The notes beneath the pieces are model-generated. The model saw nothing but the letters and a program-made list of their open reading frames with translations. It did not search any database and was not told the DNA's origin. From Oceanobacter sp045430275 (GTDB lineage Bacteria > Pseudomonadota > Gammaproteobacteria > Pseudomonadales > Oceanobacteraceae): a DNA stretch of 64,000 nucleotides. Location: positions 186,001 to 250,000 of the forward strand of contig JAILXU010000002.1 in the NCBI GenBank assembly GCA_045430275.1, in the 5' to 3' direction. Position 1 is the first letter of the stretch. Each line of letters starts with the position of its first letter. The translations under genes were made by a program, and so were the position numbers. Shown here in pieces: positions 15,620 through 24,538 of this stretch.

Positions 15620-17104
15620 TCAACACACATCATCGGCTGGCACCGCACGTCCTTCTGCCCAGTCTCTCAATGCTTCAAGCTGCTCTGCCATCGTAATCGA
15701 CAGTGGATGCGTTGACTGGATCTCCTGCAGCAAGTCTTCTGTTCTGACGCTGGGGCTGCCATTGGCGTAACGAGCTGAGTGACACGCCGAGACCACCGCT
15801 TGCTCAATTTCGGCCCCGGAAAAACCGTCTGAAAACAACGCCAGTACATCCAGATCAATATGACGAATATCTGCCCGGCGCTTTTCCAAATGGATTGAAA
15901 AGATGTGTCGCCGCACTTCTGAGCCAGGCAGATCCACAAAAAAGATCTCATCCATACGGCCTTTCCGCATCAGCTCCGGCGGCAGCTGTAAAATATTATT
16001 GGCCGTGGCCACCACAAACACACTCGAACTGCGTTCTGCCATCCAGGTCAGTAACGTACCCAGAACCCGCTGGCTCACCCCGGAGTCGTTTTGATCCCCT
16101 GCCAGTCCTTTTTCCACTTCATCAATCCACAACACACAGGGAGCCATGACTTCAGCCAACTTCAGCGCTTCTCGCAGGTTGCGTTCAGTCTCACCAAAAA
16201 ACTTGTTGTACAGCAGCCCCATATCCATACGCAGTAATGGAATTTGCCAGGCTCCGGCAACGGCTTTGGCCGCCAGACTTTTACCGCTGCCCTGAACACC
16301 AAAGAGCATCAATCCCTTTGGTCTGATGGATGAATCGGTACTGAAAAAGGCCTGCTCCCGCATTTCAAGCCACTGCTTGAGGTTATTCAAACCGGCCACA
16401 TCGGCAAAGCTGGCGGTCTCGTATTCAAACCCCAGAACCCCTTCCATATCCATCAGCTTCATTTTGGCTTTACTGACTTCGGGCACATCGGTTTTGGTGA
16501 TGGCACCGTCGTGTACAATCGCGCCTCGCACCAAGCGCTGGGCATCCGAATACGTCACCCCTCTCAGGTTGGCGACCAGTTGTTGCAGAGTTGCACCATC
16601 ACTTTTCACTCGTGAACCCGTACGCTTGGCATAGGCCCGCGCTTCTTCCTTGACCAGTGACATCAACTGCTGCTCATTGGGAAGCGTCATGGAAAAACAG
16701 GCCGACAAGCGTTGTAATTCCGGCGCAATGTTCAGCTGATGACTGACCAGCACGAGGGTTTTGTGAAACTGCTCATATTGCAACGCAATGTCTTTTAACA
16801 GCCGCACGATCGTGGGTTGTTCGATAAACGGGTGAAGGTCACAGAACACATACAGCCCGCTTTCTTCCTGCATTTTGATGTGAGTGAGGGCAACATCTGG
16901 TGATTCACTGTTTTCCACCAAAGCATCTTCACCAAATCCCAGCCGCCCAAGGCCATCAGTCAAAGACCAGCGCTGCACAAGCAAGTGTCGATTCATCGCC
17001 AGTCGGGTCAACAGCTCCAGCACCCGAAGTTCTTCGTGGGTCTCTATCACGACGATTGGGATGTTACGATCAATCATCAGGCCCAGATCATGTACGTCTT
17101 GCAT
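15620..17104 (-). CDS. Ycf46-type AAA ATPase
   Basis: The 494-residue cytoplasmic protein has a non-catalytic N-terminal half (residues 1-225, with a PIVVIETHEE-type start seen in Ycf46-like proteins) and a classical AAA domain. That domain has Walker A GVQGSGKS (269-276), Walker B CVLWIDE (323-329), sensor VVATANN and an arginine-finger region RKGRMDEIFFVDLP, followed by the helical lid (FSGAEIEQAV). Homologues in plastids and cyanobacteria are called Ycf46, and their cellular substrate is not settled. The gene is convergent with the RetS-like gene (16 bases between stops) and divergent from coq7. No protease or other partner gene adjoins it. Confidence 0.85.
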   Translation of the reverse strand: MQDVHDLGLMIDRNIPIVVIETHEELRVLELLTRLAMNRHLLVQRWSLTDGLGRLGFGEDALVENSESPDVALTHIKMQEESGLYVFCDLHPFIEQPTIVRLLKDIALQYEQFHKTLVLVSHQLNIAPELQRLSACFSMTLPNEQQLMSLVKEEARAYAKRTGSRVKSDGATLQQLVANLRGVTYSDAQRLVRGAIVHDGAITKTDVPEVSKAKMKLMDMEGVLGFEYETASFADVAGLNNLKQWLEMREQAFFSTDSSIRPKGLMLFGVQGSGKSLAAKAVAGAWQIPLLRMDMGLLYNKFFGETERNLREALKLAEVMAPCVLWIDEVEKGLAGDQNDSGVSQRVLGTLLTWMAERSSSVFVVATANNILQLPPELMRKGRMDEIFFVDLPGSEVRRHIFSIHLEKRRADIRHIDLDVLALFSDGFSGAEIEQAVVSACHSARYANGSPSVRTEDLLQEIQSTHPLSITMAEQLEALRDWAEGRAVPADDVC

Positions 17105-17216
17105 CCTGTCACTCCTGTTTCATGAGGCGAATCAGCTCGGTTCGGTGTTTTCCCACTCATGGCCATGCAAGCTGACACATGATCGCTTACACTAACCGCT
17201 TGTTCTGGAGGTAACC

Positions 17217-17882
17217 ATGTCTGCAATTTCTCATTCTGGCAACCCACGTCGCCACTCCCTGATTGACAAGCTGATCAGCAACGCTGATCAGGCATTACGT
17301 ACTCTGGTTCCTGGTGCGGCCAAAGCCTACCGGGACTCCCCTGCCAATGTACGCCCCAATGCTGACATGGACGATCAGGAAAAGCGCCACGCCGCCGGTC
17401 TCATGCGCATTAATCACACAGGGGAAGTCTGTGCCCAGGGCCTGTACCAAGGGCAGGCGCTAACGGCCAAATTGCCGGAAGTCCGGGAAGCCATGGAAGA
17501 AGCGGCTCAAGAAGAAATAGACCACCTGGTCTGGTGCGAAGAGCGCCTGAAACAACTGGACAGCCACACCAGTGTTCTGAATCCTATGTTCTACGCCTTG
17601 TCGTTTGGTATTGGCGCAACTGCCGGGAAAATCAGTGACAAGGCCAGCCTTGGTTTTGTCGCCGCTACGGAAGAGCAGGTTTGCAATCACCTGACCAAGC
17701 ACATGACGTCCTTGCCGGTACAGGACGAAAAAAGCAAAGCCGTACTGCTGCAGATGCTGGAAGACGAAGCCAGGCACGCAACCGTTGCACTTGATGCCGG
17801 AGGCTATCGTTTTCCCTTGCCACTCAAGCTGGCCATGACCGGTGTCTCCAAGGTCATGACCAAGTCGGTCTATCGGGTTTAG
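17217..17882 (+). CDS. coq7: 2-polyprenyl-3-methyl-6-methoxy-1,4-benzoquinone hydroxylase
   Basis: Coq7 is the di-iron monooxygenase that adds the hydroxyl before the final methylation in ubiquinone synthesis, at the inner membrane and using O2. The 221-residue product has the carboxylate-bridged di-iron ligands in GEVCAQ, EEIDHL and EDEARH, spread over the ferritin-like helices, plus a hydrophobic stretch (YALSFGIGATAG) thought to touch the membrane. The start at 17217 has GGAGG a few bases upstream. Its presence points to aerobic ubiquinone synthesis. Confidence 0.94.
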   Translation: MSAISHSGNPRRHSLIDKLISNADQALRTLVPGAAKAYRDSPANVRPNADMDDQEKRHAAGLMRINHTGEVCAQGLYQGQALTAKLPEVREAMEEAAQEEIDHLVWCEERLKQLDSHTSVLNPMFYALSFGIGATAGKISDKASLGFVAATEEQVCNHLTKHMTSLPVQDEKSKAVLLQMLEDEARHATVALDAGGYRFPLPLKLAMTGVSKVMTKSVYRV

Positions 17883-17895
17883 TGAAGCCCTGGCC

Positions 17896-18123
17896 ATGCG
17901 CAAGCCCACGTTATTGCAACGCATTCGGCGATTTTATGGCATTGATGAACCCGATAGAGACGGCTGGGCCGATTCGGCAGAATATCGACGTCGTTTGCGC
18001 TGGGTGCAATTTGGCTGGGTTGTCGCCGGGCTTGTGATTCTGGCTTTGGGACACAATGCGGCGGCGATTGGTATTGGCTTGTTTATGACATTTTTGTCTT
18101 TTGCCGTGCTGGAAAAATCCTGA
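17896..18123 (+). CDS. Small hypothetical membrane protein
   Basis: This 75-residue protein has a basic N-terminal stretch (MRKPTLLQRIRRFYG), a charged middle and two closely spaced hydrophobic segments (about residues 37-54 and 57-72), so it is probably inner-membrane with a cytoplasmic basic end. I do not recognise the family. It starts 14 bases after the coq7 stop and is followed by a strong terminator, so it is probably co-transcribed with coq7. Its codon use looks like its neighbours'. Confidence 0.65.
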   Translation: MRKPTLLQRIRRFYGIDEPDRDGWADSAEYRRRLRWVQFGWVVAGLVILALGHNAAAIGIGLFMTFLSFAVLEKS

Positions 18124-18170
18124 ATGGCTGACTCAGCCAGAAACCACAAACACCGGTAGAGCAGCCAATA

Positions 18171-18204
18171 AAAAAGCCCGGCTTTTTCAAGCAGGGCTTT
18201 TTGC
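18171..18204. terminator. Bidirectional Rho-independent terminator
   Basis: AAAAAGCCC (18171-18179) pairs with GGGCTTTTT (18194-18202) around a 14-base loop. The A-run before and T-run after mean it can stop coq7-side transcription on + and ilvIH transcription on -, which converge here. Confidence 0.85.
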
Positions 18205-18251
18205 TATTCACTCACGACTGTTCATGAACAATCTTCAAACAGTCAGAAGCA

Positions 18252-18746
18252 TCAAAGGCTCAATACTTTCTCGCCTCGGGCAATGCCGGAAACACCCGTT
18301 CGCACAGTTTCCAGAATGGAGACGGCACCAATCGTATGAATAAAGGCTTCCAGCTTATCCGTCGATCCTGTTAGCTGAATCGTGTACACGCTGGGGGTTG
18401 TGTCCACAATCTGGCCACGGAAGATATCCGCTGTGCGCTTGATTTCAGCGCGCTGGGCACCCACTGCTTTTACCTTGATCAGCATCAGCTCACGCTCAAT
18501 GTGATCGCCTTCTGACAAATCGACCAGCTTGACCACTTCAATCAACTTGTTCAGTTGCTTGGTGATTTGCTCAATCTTGCGGTCATCCCCGGTGGTGGTC
18601 ATGGTCAAACGGGACAAGGTTCCGTCTTCCGTTGGAGCCACCGTCAGGGTTTCAATGTTATAGCCACGCTGGGCAAACAGACCAACCACTCGTGACAAGG
18701 CACCCGGTTCGTTTTCCAGCAAAATAGAAATAATGTGCTTTTCCAT
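18252..18746 (-). CDS. ilvH: Acetolactate synthase regulatory subunit
   Basis: IlvH is the small subunit that activates acetohydroxyacid synthase and gives valine feedback inhibition. The 164-residue product begins with an ACT domain (HIISILLENEPGALSRVVGL, then GYNIETLTVAPTED) and ends with the ALS_ss C-terminal domain. ATG 18746 is taken because MEKHIISILLENEPG is the family N-terminus and it falls 2 bases after the ilvI stop. The annotated frame could extend 10 codons into ilvI. Confidence 0.94.
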   Translation of the reverse strand: MEKHIISILLENEPGALSRVVGLFAQRGYNIETLTVAPTEDGTLSRLTMTTTGDDRKIEQITKQLNKLIEVVKLVDLSEGDHIERELMLIKVKAVGAQRAEIKRTADIFRGQIVDTTPSVYTIQLTGSTDKLEAFIHTIGAVSILETVRTGVSGIARGEKVLSL

Positions 18747-18748
18747 GA

Positions 18749-20473
18749 TCAGGTACGCTCCGTCTTGCTCAGCCACATTTCGCGCATGGAGCCCGTTGGC
18801 ACCTGCATTGGATAAACGTGTTCTTCCGGGTCCACAGCAACATCCATGAACACCAGTCGATTCTTATACTTGTTCAATGCATCATCCAGTGCCTGAGGCA
18901 ATTCATCACGATGCTTGACCTGAATCCCGACATGACCGTAAGACTCGGCCAGCTTGACGAAGTCAGGCAGCGATTCCATGTAAGAGTGAGAATGACGACC
19001 TTCGTAGTTCATGTCCTGCCACTGGCGAACCATGCCCAGTGAACCGTTGTTCAGACACAGAATCTTCACCGGAATACCGTACTGCAAGCAGGTAGACAGT
19101 TCCTGAATATTCATCTGAATGGAACCTTCACCGGTCACACACACAACTTCGTGATCCGGGAAATTCATTTTAATGCCCATGGCAGCCGGGAAGCCGAAGC
19201 CCATGGTGCCCAGGCCACCGGAGTTGATCCAGCGATTGGGCTTGTCAAACTTGTAGTACTGGGCCGCAAACATCTGGTGCTGGCCCACATCGGACGTCAC
19301 GTAAGCATCACCACGGGTCGCTTCCCACATGGCTTCGATGACTTCCTGAGGCTTCATCAAGCCACTTTCATTCTTTTCATAGCGCATGCCATGACGCTGA
19401 CGCCAGGTCTCGATCTGCTTCCACCAGGAATCAATGGCTTCAGAATCTGGCTGAGTTTCAGCATCGTCCAGCAGGGCCATCATTTCATCCAGAACGCTGC
19501 CAACTGGCCCAACGATGGGCACATCAACCTGAATGGTCTTGGAGATGGATGATGGATCAATATCAATGTGAATGATCTTGGCATCCGGGCAGAACTTGCT
19601 GGTCGCATTGGTTACACGATCATCGAAACGCGCACCGATGGAAAACACAACATCGGCACTGTGCATCGCCATATTGGCTTCAAACGTGCCGTGCATTCCT
19701 AACATACCCAGGAAACGCTCACCAGTTCCCGGATAAGAACCCAGACCCATCAGGGTATTGGTGCAAGGGAAGTTCAAGCGATCAACCAATGCCCGTAACT
19801 TGTCGGAACTGCGGTCCAGAATCACACCGCCACCGGCGTAAATAACCGGCTTGCGGGCAGCCAATAACAAATCTACTGCCTTCTTGATCTGGCCTGCGTG
19901 ACCACGCTGTGGCGGCGTATAAGAACGCAGCTTCACTTTCTTCGGATAGACGTATTCATACCGTTCATTCGGCATCGTCATATCTTTGGGAACATCAATC
20001 ACGACCGGGCCAGGGCGACCAGTGCTGGCAATATAAAACGCCTTGGCAACCAGCTCTGGAATGTCTTTGGGATCACGAACACTGAAACTGTGTTTTACAA
20101 CAGGGCGAGACACACCCAGCATGTCTGTTTCCTGGAACGCATCATCACCCACCAGGTGGCTCATTACCTGACCCGAAATGACGACCATCGGAATCGAATC
20201 AGTAAACGCTGTCGCAATACCGGTAATCGTATTAGTTGCACCCGGGCCACTGGTAACCATGACAACACCCGGCTTACCAGTTGCACGGGCATAGCCATCC
20301 GCCATATGTGCTGCGGCCTGCTCGTGTCGAACCAGTACGTGTTTCACGGCACTTTGTTTGTAGACCGCGTCATACACATGCAGCAGTGACCCACCTGGGT
20401 AGCCGTAAATGTATTCAACGCCTGATTCGTGAAGTGCACGAACCAACATATCTCCGCCGGAAAGTAATTCCAC
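18749..20473 (-). CDS. ilvI: Acetolactate synthase catalytic subunit
   Basis: This is the thiamine-diphosphate and FAD enzyme that condenses pyruvate to acetolactate (or with 2-ketobutyrate), the first common step to valine, leucine and isoleucine. The 574-residue product has the catalytic-Glu segment RHEQAAAHMADGYARATG, the SGPGATN motif, a central FAD-type domain and the ThDP/Mg motif beginning TGEGSIQMN and continuing to NNGSLGMV (Glu where GDG is common). It is paired with ilvH at 2-base spacing. Its promoter and a 225-base structured leader lie upstream. Confidence 0.95.
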   Translation of the reverse strand: MELLSGGDMLVRALHESGVEYIYGYPGGSLLHVYDAVYKQSAVKHVLVRHEQAAAHMADGYARATGKPGVVMVTSGPGATNTITGIATAFTDSIPMVVISGQVMSHLVGDDAFQETDMLGVSRPVVKHSFSVRDPKDIPELVAKAFYIASTGRPGPVVIDVPKDMTMPNERYEYVYPKKVKLRSYTPPQRGHAGQIKKAVDLLLAARKPVIYAGGGVILDRSSDKLRALVDRLNFPCTNTLMGLGSYPGTGERFLGMLGMHGTFEANMAMHSADVVFSIGARFDDRVTNATSKFCPDAKIIHIDIDPSSISKTIQVDVPIVGPVGSVLDEMMALLDDAETQPDSEAIDSWWKQIETWRQRHGMRYEKNESGLMKPQEVIEAMWEATRGDAYVTSDVGQHQMFAAQYYKFDKPNRWINSGGLGTMGFGFPAAMGIKMNFPDHEVVCVTGEGSIQMNIQELSTCLQYGIPVKILCLNNGSLGMVRQWQDMNYEGRHSHSYMESLPDFVKLAESYGHVGIQVKHRDELPQALDDALNKYKNRLVFMDVAVDPEEHVYPMQVPTGSMREMWLSKTERT

Positions 20474-20529
20474 CGTACTATCCTCTATACACAGGCTCTG
20501 TTAAGAGCATGACTTAATAAAAATGGGAA

Positions 20530-20648
20530 CGGTCGCCAACCACTGGCGAGTCCGTGAGGATGAAAAACTCGTAGTTTGTTCATCGAGGCCCTGGGTCTGG
20601 TCGTAGACCACAAGATCGGAGCTGGACCGGAGGATAACCGCACCAGAC
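20530..20648 (-). promoter_or_regulatory. Candidate structured leader / attenuator of ilvIH
   Basis: On the minus strand, GTCTGGT (20648-20642) can pair with ACCAGAC (20601-20595), but the same ACCA is also in a tight hairpin TGGTC-TAC-GACCA (20610-20598). Further on, CGAGT/ACTCG (20571-20567 with 20551-20547) competes with a hairpin whose arms are CGG-TCGCCA and TGGCGA-CCG (20554-20530, 5-base loop, AC bulge). The latter is followed by CATTTTTATT within a few bases. Mutually exclusive pairs before a U-rich tract suggest attenuation or ligand sensing. This is seen by eye only; no known family is assigned. Confidence 0.4.
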
Positions 20649-20706
20649 GCGTTTGCCGGACACTGTATTCGGATGTGAAAATCAGCCTTCGAAACAAAGC
20701 GCGCTA

Positions 20707-20734
20707 ATTTTATCACCCTGCAAGGTTTTGTCCA
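20707..20734 (-). promoter_or_regulatory. Predicted sigma-70 promoter of ilvIH
   Basis: Reading the minus strand, -35 TGGACA (20734-20729, 5 of 6) and -10 TAAAAT (20712-20707, 5 of 6) are 16 bases apart. This predicts a start near 20700 and a 225-base untranslated leader before ilvI. Confidence 0.6.
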
Positions 20735-20846
20735 GAATCCCGTGCGCTTCCCGATCTGTTAATGCAAATTTGATTCAGCGGCTCTGGCGGATATGATCAT
20801 GGGTCAAGGCTCCATTTCAGCATCCGGCAATCCTTGCGATGATTCC

Positions 20847-20874
20847 TTGACATATTCTCTGGGTCGCCTACTGT
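20847..20874 (+). promoter_or_regulatory. Possible promoter of the DUF4124 gene
   Basis: There is a perfect -35 TTGACA (20847-20852) and a weak -10 TACTGT (20869-20874) at 16-base spacing, about 40 bases before the gene start. The weak -10 keeps confidence low. Confidence 0.4.
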
Positions 20875-20916
20875 TCCTGCATTGAAAGACTACTCTGTGT
20901 TCTGCTGGAGCCCCGC

Positions 20917-21375
20917 ATGAAACGCTCATTTCTGAATCCAATCCTTATCATTCTGACCGTTCTGGCAAGCAGCTATTCCAGCGCCACTCTTGCGGCCAAA
21001 GTCTATCGCTGGGTTGACGACAAAGGCCAGGTACACTTCGGTTCCCAGCCTCCCCCGGAACAACGCGATCAGGCTGAGCAGTACCAGATTCAGGTGGCTC
21101 AACCCACGACACCACCGGCACCAGAGAACAATGGCGCAGCCTCGAAAGATAAAGATAACGATGGAGAAGGCGAAACCGTGACGCTAAATCCCAGCGTCAG
21201 TGATGAGCAAGCTCAGGAATATTGCCAGCAAGCCCGCAAATTCATGACAGCTCTGCAAGGCAGCTACAGCACCCGCTTCAAACAAGCCGACGGTTCATTT
21301 CGCCCGCTGAGCAAGGAAGAACGCAGCAGCAAGGAAAAACAGGCCATGGGGATGATGGAGAAGTTCTGTAAATAG
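20917..21375 (+). CDS. DUF4124-domain exported protein
   Basis: The 152-residue product has a signal peptide (about residues 1-26, ending SATLA-A) and then the DUF4124 motif (KVYRWVDDKGQVHFGSQPP), a short beta-rich module found in many gammaproteobacterial envelope proteins. A Pro/Asp/Lys-rich linker and a charged C-terminal helical part with two cysteines follow. Its function is unknown; a periplasmic location is inferred from the leader. It stands alone, divergent from ilvI and convergent with pgeF. Confidence 0.8.
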   Translation: MKRSFLNPILIILTVLASSYSSATLAAKVYRWVDDKGQVHFGSQPPPEQRDQAEQYQIQVAQPTTPPAPENNGAASKDKDNDGEGETVTLNPSVSDEQAQEYCQQARKFMTALQGSYSTRFKQADGSFRPLSKEERSSKEKQAMGMMEKFCK

Positions 21376-21394
21376 TCGTTCTGAGCAGAACGAC
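21375..21394. terminator. Perfect palindrome between convergent genes
   Basis: GTCGTTCTG-AG-CAGAACGAC is a 20-base perfect inverted repeat whose first base is the last base of the DUF4124 stop codon and which ends 2 bases before the pgeF stop. It has no T-run on either side, so termination is plausible by position only. Confidence 0.35.
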
Positions 21395-21395
21395 G

Positions 21396-22130
21396 TCAGA
21401 CACTCCAGATCAGACTGGCCTGACGCCCCGTCTGGCCTTCTTTACGATAGGAATAAAAACGCTGATGTTCCGTCATAGTACAACGCTCTGAAGATGGTGA
21501 TGACAGACACGTCACCCCCGCTAACTGCAGTTGATAGCGTGCAATTGCGTACAAATCTGCCACATATTTGCCCGGCTTGCCGGGGCGAAAACATTCATCG
21601 GGTGCCCAGGCAAAAGCCTCTCTGACCTCAGCTCCAACTTCAAAATCTTCTGCCCCGATGGCCGGGCCAAACACGGCCAACACCGAAGACGCCGGAGAAA
21701 AACGCCGCACGGTCTGTAACAGCACTCCGCCTGCCAACCCACGCCAACCGGCATGGGCAGCAGCTACCTCAGTGCCATCCCGACTCATGAACAATACGGG
21801 CAGACAATCAGCCGTTAATACCGCACAGGCCAGCCCTGCACGATCAGAAAAGGCGGCATCGGCGGTCAACGTCACACCGCCGCCAACAGCAACCGGGCAC
21901 GCCACACCATGCACCTGCTCCAGCCACTGAATACTCCGCGCACCCGGCATACACTGCAACAGCGCCTGACGATTACGCCGCACACTGGCCAAATCATCAC
22001 CCACATGAGCAGCCAGATTGCCGTACTGGAACGGTGCTGAAGAACACCCACCCAAACGCGTCGTGAAACAGAGACGTACAGCGTCTGGAAGCTGTGAACG
22101 CAGCGCCGAATCAGGCCAGATCAGATCCAT
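21396..22130 (-). CDS. pgeF: Peptidoglycan editing factor PgeF (YfiH, laccase-like)
   Basis: PgeF-family proteins (DUF152, formerly 'polyphenol oxidase') remove wrongly incorporated amino acids from peptidoglycan precursors. The 244-residue product shows the metal-site residues in EQVHG, VLTADCLPVLF and AAAHAGWRGLAGGV, the family signature. Three ATGs cluster at the start (22142, 22136, 22130). The last has GAGGA at good spacing and is used, which makes the gene begin 20 bases inside rluD. It is coupled to rluD on the minus strand, a common pairing. Confidence 0.9.
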   Translation of the reverse strand: MDLIWPDSALRSQLPDAVRLCFTTRLGGCSSAPFQYGNLAAHVGDDLASVRRNRQALLQCMPGARSIQWLEQVHGVACPVAVGGGVTLTADAAFSDRAGLACAVLTADCLPVLFMSRDGTEVAAAHAGWRGLAGGVLLQTVRRFSPASSVLAVFGPAIGAEDFEVGAEVREAFAWAPDECFRPGKPGKYVADLYAIARYQLQLAGVTCLSSPSSERCTMTEHQRFYSYRKEGQTGRQASLIWSV

Positions 22131-23076
22131 GCGCATCCTCATCCAGACATTCCAGCAAGTCGATCATGTCTTCGGGTAAATCCACTTCCCATTCCATCCA
22201 TTCCTGAGTGACGGGATGAATCAGCCCCAACGCCCGCGCATGCAACGCCTGACGGCCAAATTTTTGCAATTTTTCACGCAGTACAGGACCAATGCCTTTC
22301 ACCAGGCGGGTTCGGGCAGCGTAGGTTGCATCCCCGACCAGCGGATAACCAATATGACTCAGGTGTACCCGGATCTGATGCGTTCGGCCGGTTTCCAGCT
22401 TGCAACGAATATAGGTATGCGACGGGAATTTATGCAGCACCCGATAGTGAGTCACAGCATCCTTGCCCATAGGGTTAACGGCCATTTTGGTGCGCTGCGT
22501 ACCGTGGCGACCAATCGGTTCATCAATCTTGCCACCTCCGGTCATATGGCCTTGAACAACGGCTTCATATTCCCGCCCCATACTGCGATCTTGCAGTTGC
22601 GCCACCAAAGCCACCTGCGCCTGAAGGGTTTTGGCAACCACCATCAAACCAGTGGTGTCTTTATCCAGACGATGCACAATACCGGCACGAGGAATTTCCC
22701 GCTGCCCCGGTGCATGGTGCAACAAGCCATTCAACAGAGTACCCGTCAAATTACCAGCCGCCGGATGAACAACCAGGTTGGCAGGTTTGTTGACGACCAG
22801 GATATCGTCATCTTCATAGACAATATCCAGTGGAATGTCTTCCGCCAGCCAGTCACCTTCAGCGGCCAGCTCCGCTTCCAGCACCAGCATTTCACCGCCA
22901 GTGAGCTTATCTCGCCCTCGGCGCGTTTCACCGTCCACTTTTAACTGACCATCCTTGATCCATTGCTGCAGCCGGGAGCGGGAGTAATCAGGGAGCAGGG
23001 TGGCGGCCACCTGATCCAGACGTTTGTTTCCCAGATCAAAAGGGACCTGAACAGATTCGGATATGCGGGTACTCAT
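22111..23076 (-). CDS. rluD: 23S rRNA pseudouridine(1911/1915/1917) synthase
   Basis: RluD makes pseudouridines in helix 69 of 23S rRNA. The 321-residue product has an N-terminal S4 RNA-binding domain (NKRLDQVAATLLPDYSRSRL), the catalytic motif GIVHRLDKDTTGLMVVAK with its invariant Asp, the ETGRTHQIRVHLSHIGYPLV motif and a C-terminal RluD tail. It is divergent from bamD, as in E. coli and Pseudomonas, and overlaps pgeF at its 3' end. Confidence 0.96.
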   Translation of the reverse strand: MSTRISESVQVPFDLGNKRLDQVAATLLPDYSRSRLQQWIKDGQLKVDGETRRGRDKLTGGEMLVLEAELAAEGDWLAEDIPLDIVYEDDDILVVNKPANLVVHPAAGNLTGTLLNGLLHHAPGQREIPRAGIVHRLDKDTTGLMVVAKTLQAQVALVAQLQDRSMGREYEAVVQGHMTGGGKIDEPIGRHGTQRTKMAVNPMGKDAVTHYRVLHKFPSHTYIRCKLETGRTHQIRVHLSHIGYPLVGDATYAARTRLVKGIGPVLREKLQKFGRQALHARALGLIHPVTQEWMEWEVDLPEDMIDLLECLDEDAHGSDLA

Positions 23077-23228
23077 GACAATAAAAACTCAAACCGGGTG
23101 AAACTGAAACGATACAATCGGGTCTTTTGACAGGAAAAAACACGCGTGAGTCAGCATTGGGGTGATTCGCGGACTGTGCTTTAATACCGCGCTTTAGCGA
23201 AGTATATCCAGATTCAGGAAAACGCTCC

Positions 23229-24053
23229 ATGACCTTTCGTTGGCTGACCATCCCACTGCTCGTTTCACTGACTGCTTGTTCAACAAACAATCAGAAGCCC
23301 ACCGAGCAAACTGAAAAAGTGTTGTACAACAGCGCTCGCGATGCCCTCGAAGACCGCAGCTATCTGGTCGCACAGGAGCGCTATAAAACCCTGGAGACCC
23401 TGCATCCCTTTGGGGAATACACCGAGCAGGCACAACTGGAGACGATGTATCTGCATTATGAGCAGAATGACATGGAGTCTTTGCTGGCCAAATCCGAGCG
23501 CTTCATTCGCATGTATCCGTTGCATCCTTCTGCCGACTACGCGTATTACCTGCGAGGAGTCGCAGCCTACGAAATGGGCTATGGTGCTCTGGTCGTCAAA
23601 TACCTGTCAGATGGCAACGCTGACCGTGATGTGACGCCACTTCAGGATGCGTTTCAGTACTTTTCGGACTTGCTGGTGCGCTTCCCTGATAGCCCATACA
23701 CCGCCGATGCTCAGGCGCGCATGATCTTTATTCGTGAGCGTCTGGCCTCCCAGCATGTTGAAATTGCCCGCTACTACATGAAACGTCATGCCTATGTGGC
23801 TGCTGCCAATCGCTGCGAAACGGTGGTCACCCAGTTCCCGCGTACGCGTGCCAACGGTGACGCACTGGCCCTGATGGTTGAGGCCTACCGTCACATGGAC
23901 ATGCTGCAAGAAGCCGACAAGGCATTGGTTCTGCTGGAAACCAATTACCCGGATCATCTGCAACTGACCTCTGGTCAGTTCGTTGCGACCGGCCTTCCCG
24001 AAACAGACCGCCGTAGCTGGCTGGAACTGGTCACGCTGGGTCTGGCCAAGTAG
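23229..24053 (+). CDS. bamD: Outer-membrane assembly lipoprotein BamD
   Basis: BamD is an essential lipoprotein of the BAM complex that inserts beta-barrel proteins in the outer membrane. The 274-residue product has a short lipoprotein signal with lipobox LTAC (Cys17) and five TPR-like helical repeats (for example ERYKTLETLHPFGEYTEQAQ, then YFSDLLVRFPDSPYTADAQ). It is divergent from rluD and followed directly by a strong terminator shared with rnpB. Confidence 0.95.
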   Translation: MTFRWLTIPLLVSLTACSTNNQKPTEQTEKVLYNSARDALEDRSYLVAQERYKTLETLHPFGEYTEQAQLETMYLHYEQNDMESLLAKSERFIRMYPLHPSADYAYYLRGVAAYEMGYGALVVKYLSDGNADRDVTPLQDAFQYFSDLLVRFPDSPYTADAQARMIFIRERLASQHVEIARYYMKRHAYVAAANRCETVVTQFPRTRANGDALALMVEAYRHMDMLQEADKALVLLETNYPDHLQLTSGQFVATGLPETDRRSWLELVTLGLAK

Positions 24054-24071
24054 TCTTTTTTCAGGATCATA

Positions 24072-24112
24072 AAAAAAACCCGCAAACGTTTTGGCGTTCG
24101 CGGGTTTTTTAA
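24072..24112. terminator. Bidirectional terminator between bamD and rnpB
   Basis: CCCGC-A-AACG (24079-24088) pairs with CGTT-C-GCGGG (24095-24104) around a 6-base loop, flanked by an A-run (24071-24078) and a T-run (24105-24110). It can end bamD on + and rnpB on -. Confidence 0.88.
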
Positions 24113-24114
24113 TT

Positions 24115-24473
<359 letters not shown>

Positions 24474-24481
24474 GGGCGCGG

Positions 24482-24510
24482 AGCCTAACACAAAGCCCCG
24501 ATACTGACGA
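24482..24510 (-). promoter_or_regulatory. Predicted rnpB promoter
   Basis: On the minus strand, -35 TCGTCA (24510-24505, 4 of 6) and -10 TAGGCT (24487-24482, 3 of 6) are 17 bases apart. A GC-rich discriminator CCGCGCCC then leads to the RNA 5' G. The position fits exactly, and a GC-rich discriminator is typical of stable-RNA promoters. Confidence 0.5.
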
Positions 24511-24538
24511 CTGATTTCCACTATCAGCGGTTATCCGC

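Larger units (their letters stand above)
20474..20916. other. 443-bp intergenic region between ilvI and a DUF4124 gene
   Basis: This is the longest gene-free stretch without an RNA gene. On the minus strand it holds an ilvI promoter and a leader of about 225 bases with several competing hairpins; on the plus strand it holds a promoter-like TTGACA. Short ORFs exist on the minus strand, including a 32-codon one starting ATGAACAAACTACGAG at 20583. None has a branched-chain-rich peptide typical of an ilv attenuator leader, so none is called. Confidence 0.7.

Noticed and set aside
20485..20716. Two short minus-strand ORFs (70 and 71 codons) in the ilvI leader, considered as leader peptides
   Set aside because: They lack runs of Val, Leu or Ile codons, one begins at the promoter itself, and neither has a ribosome site of note.
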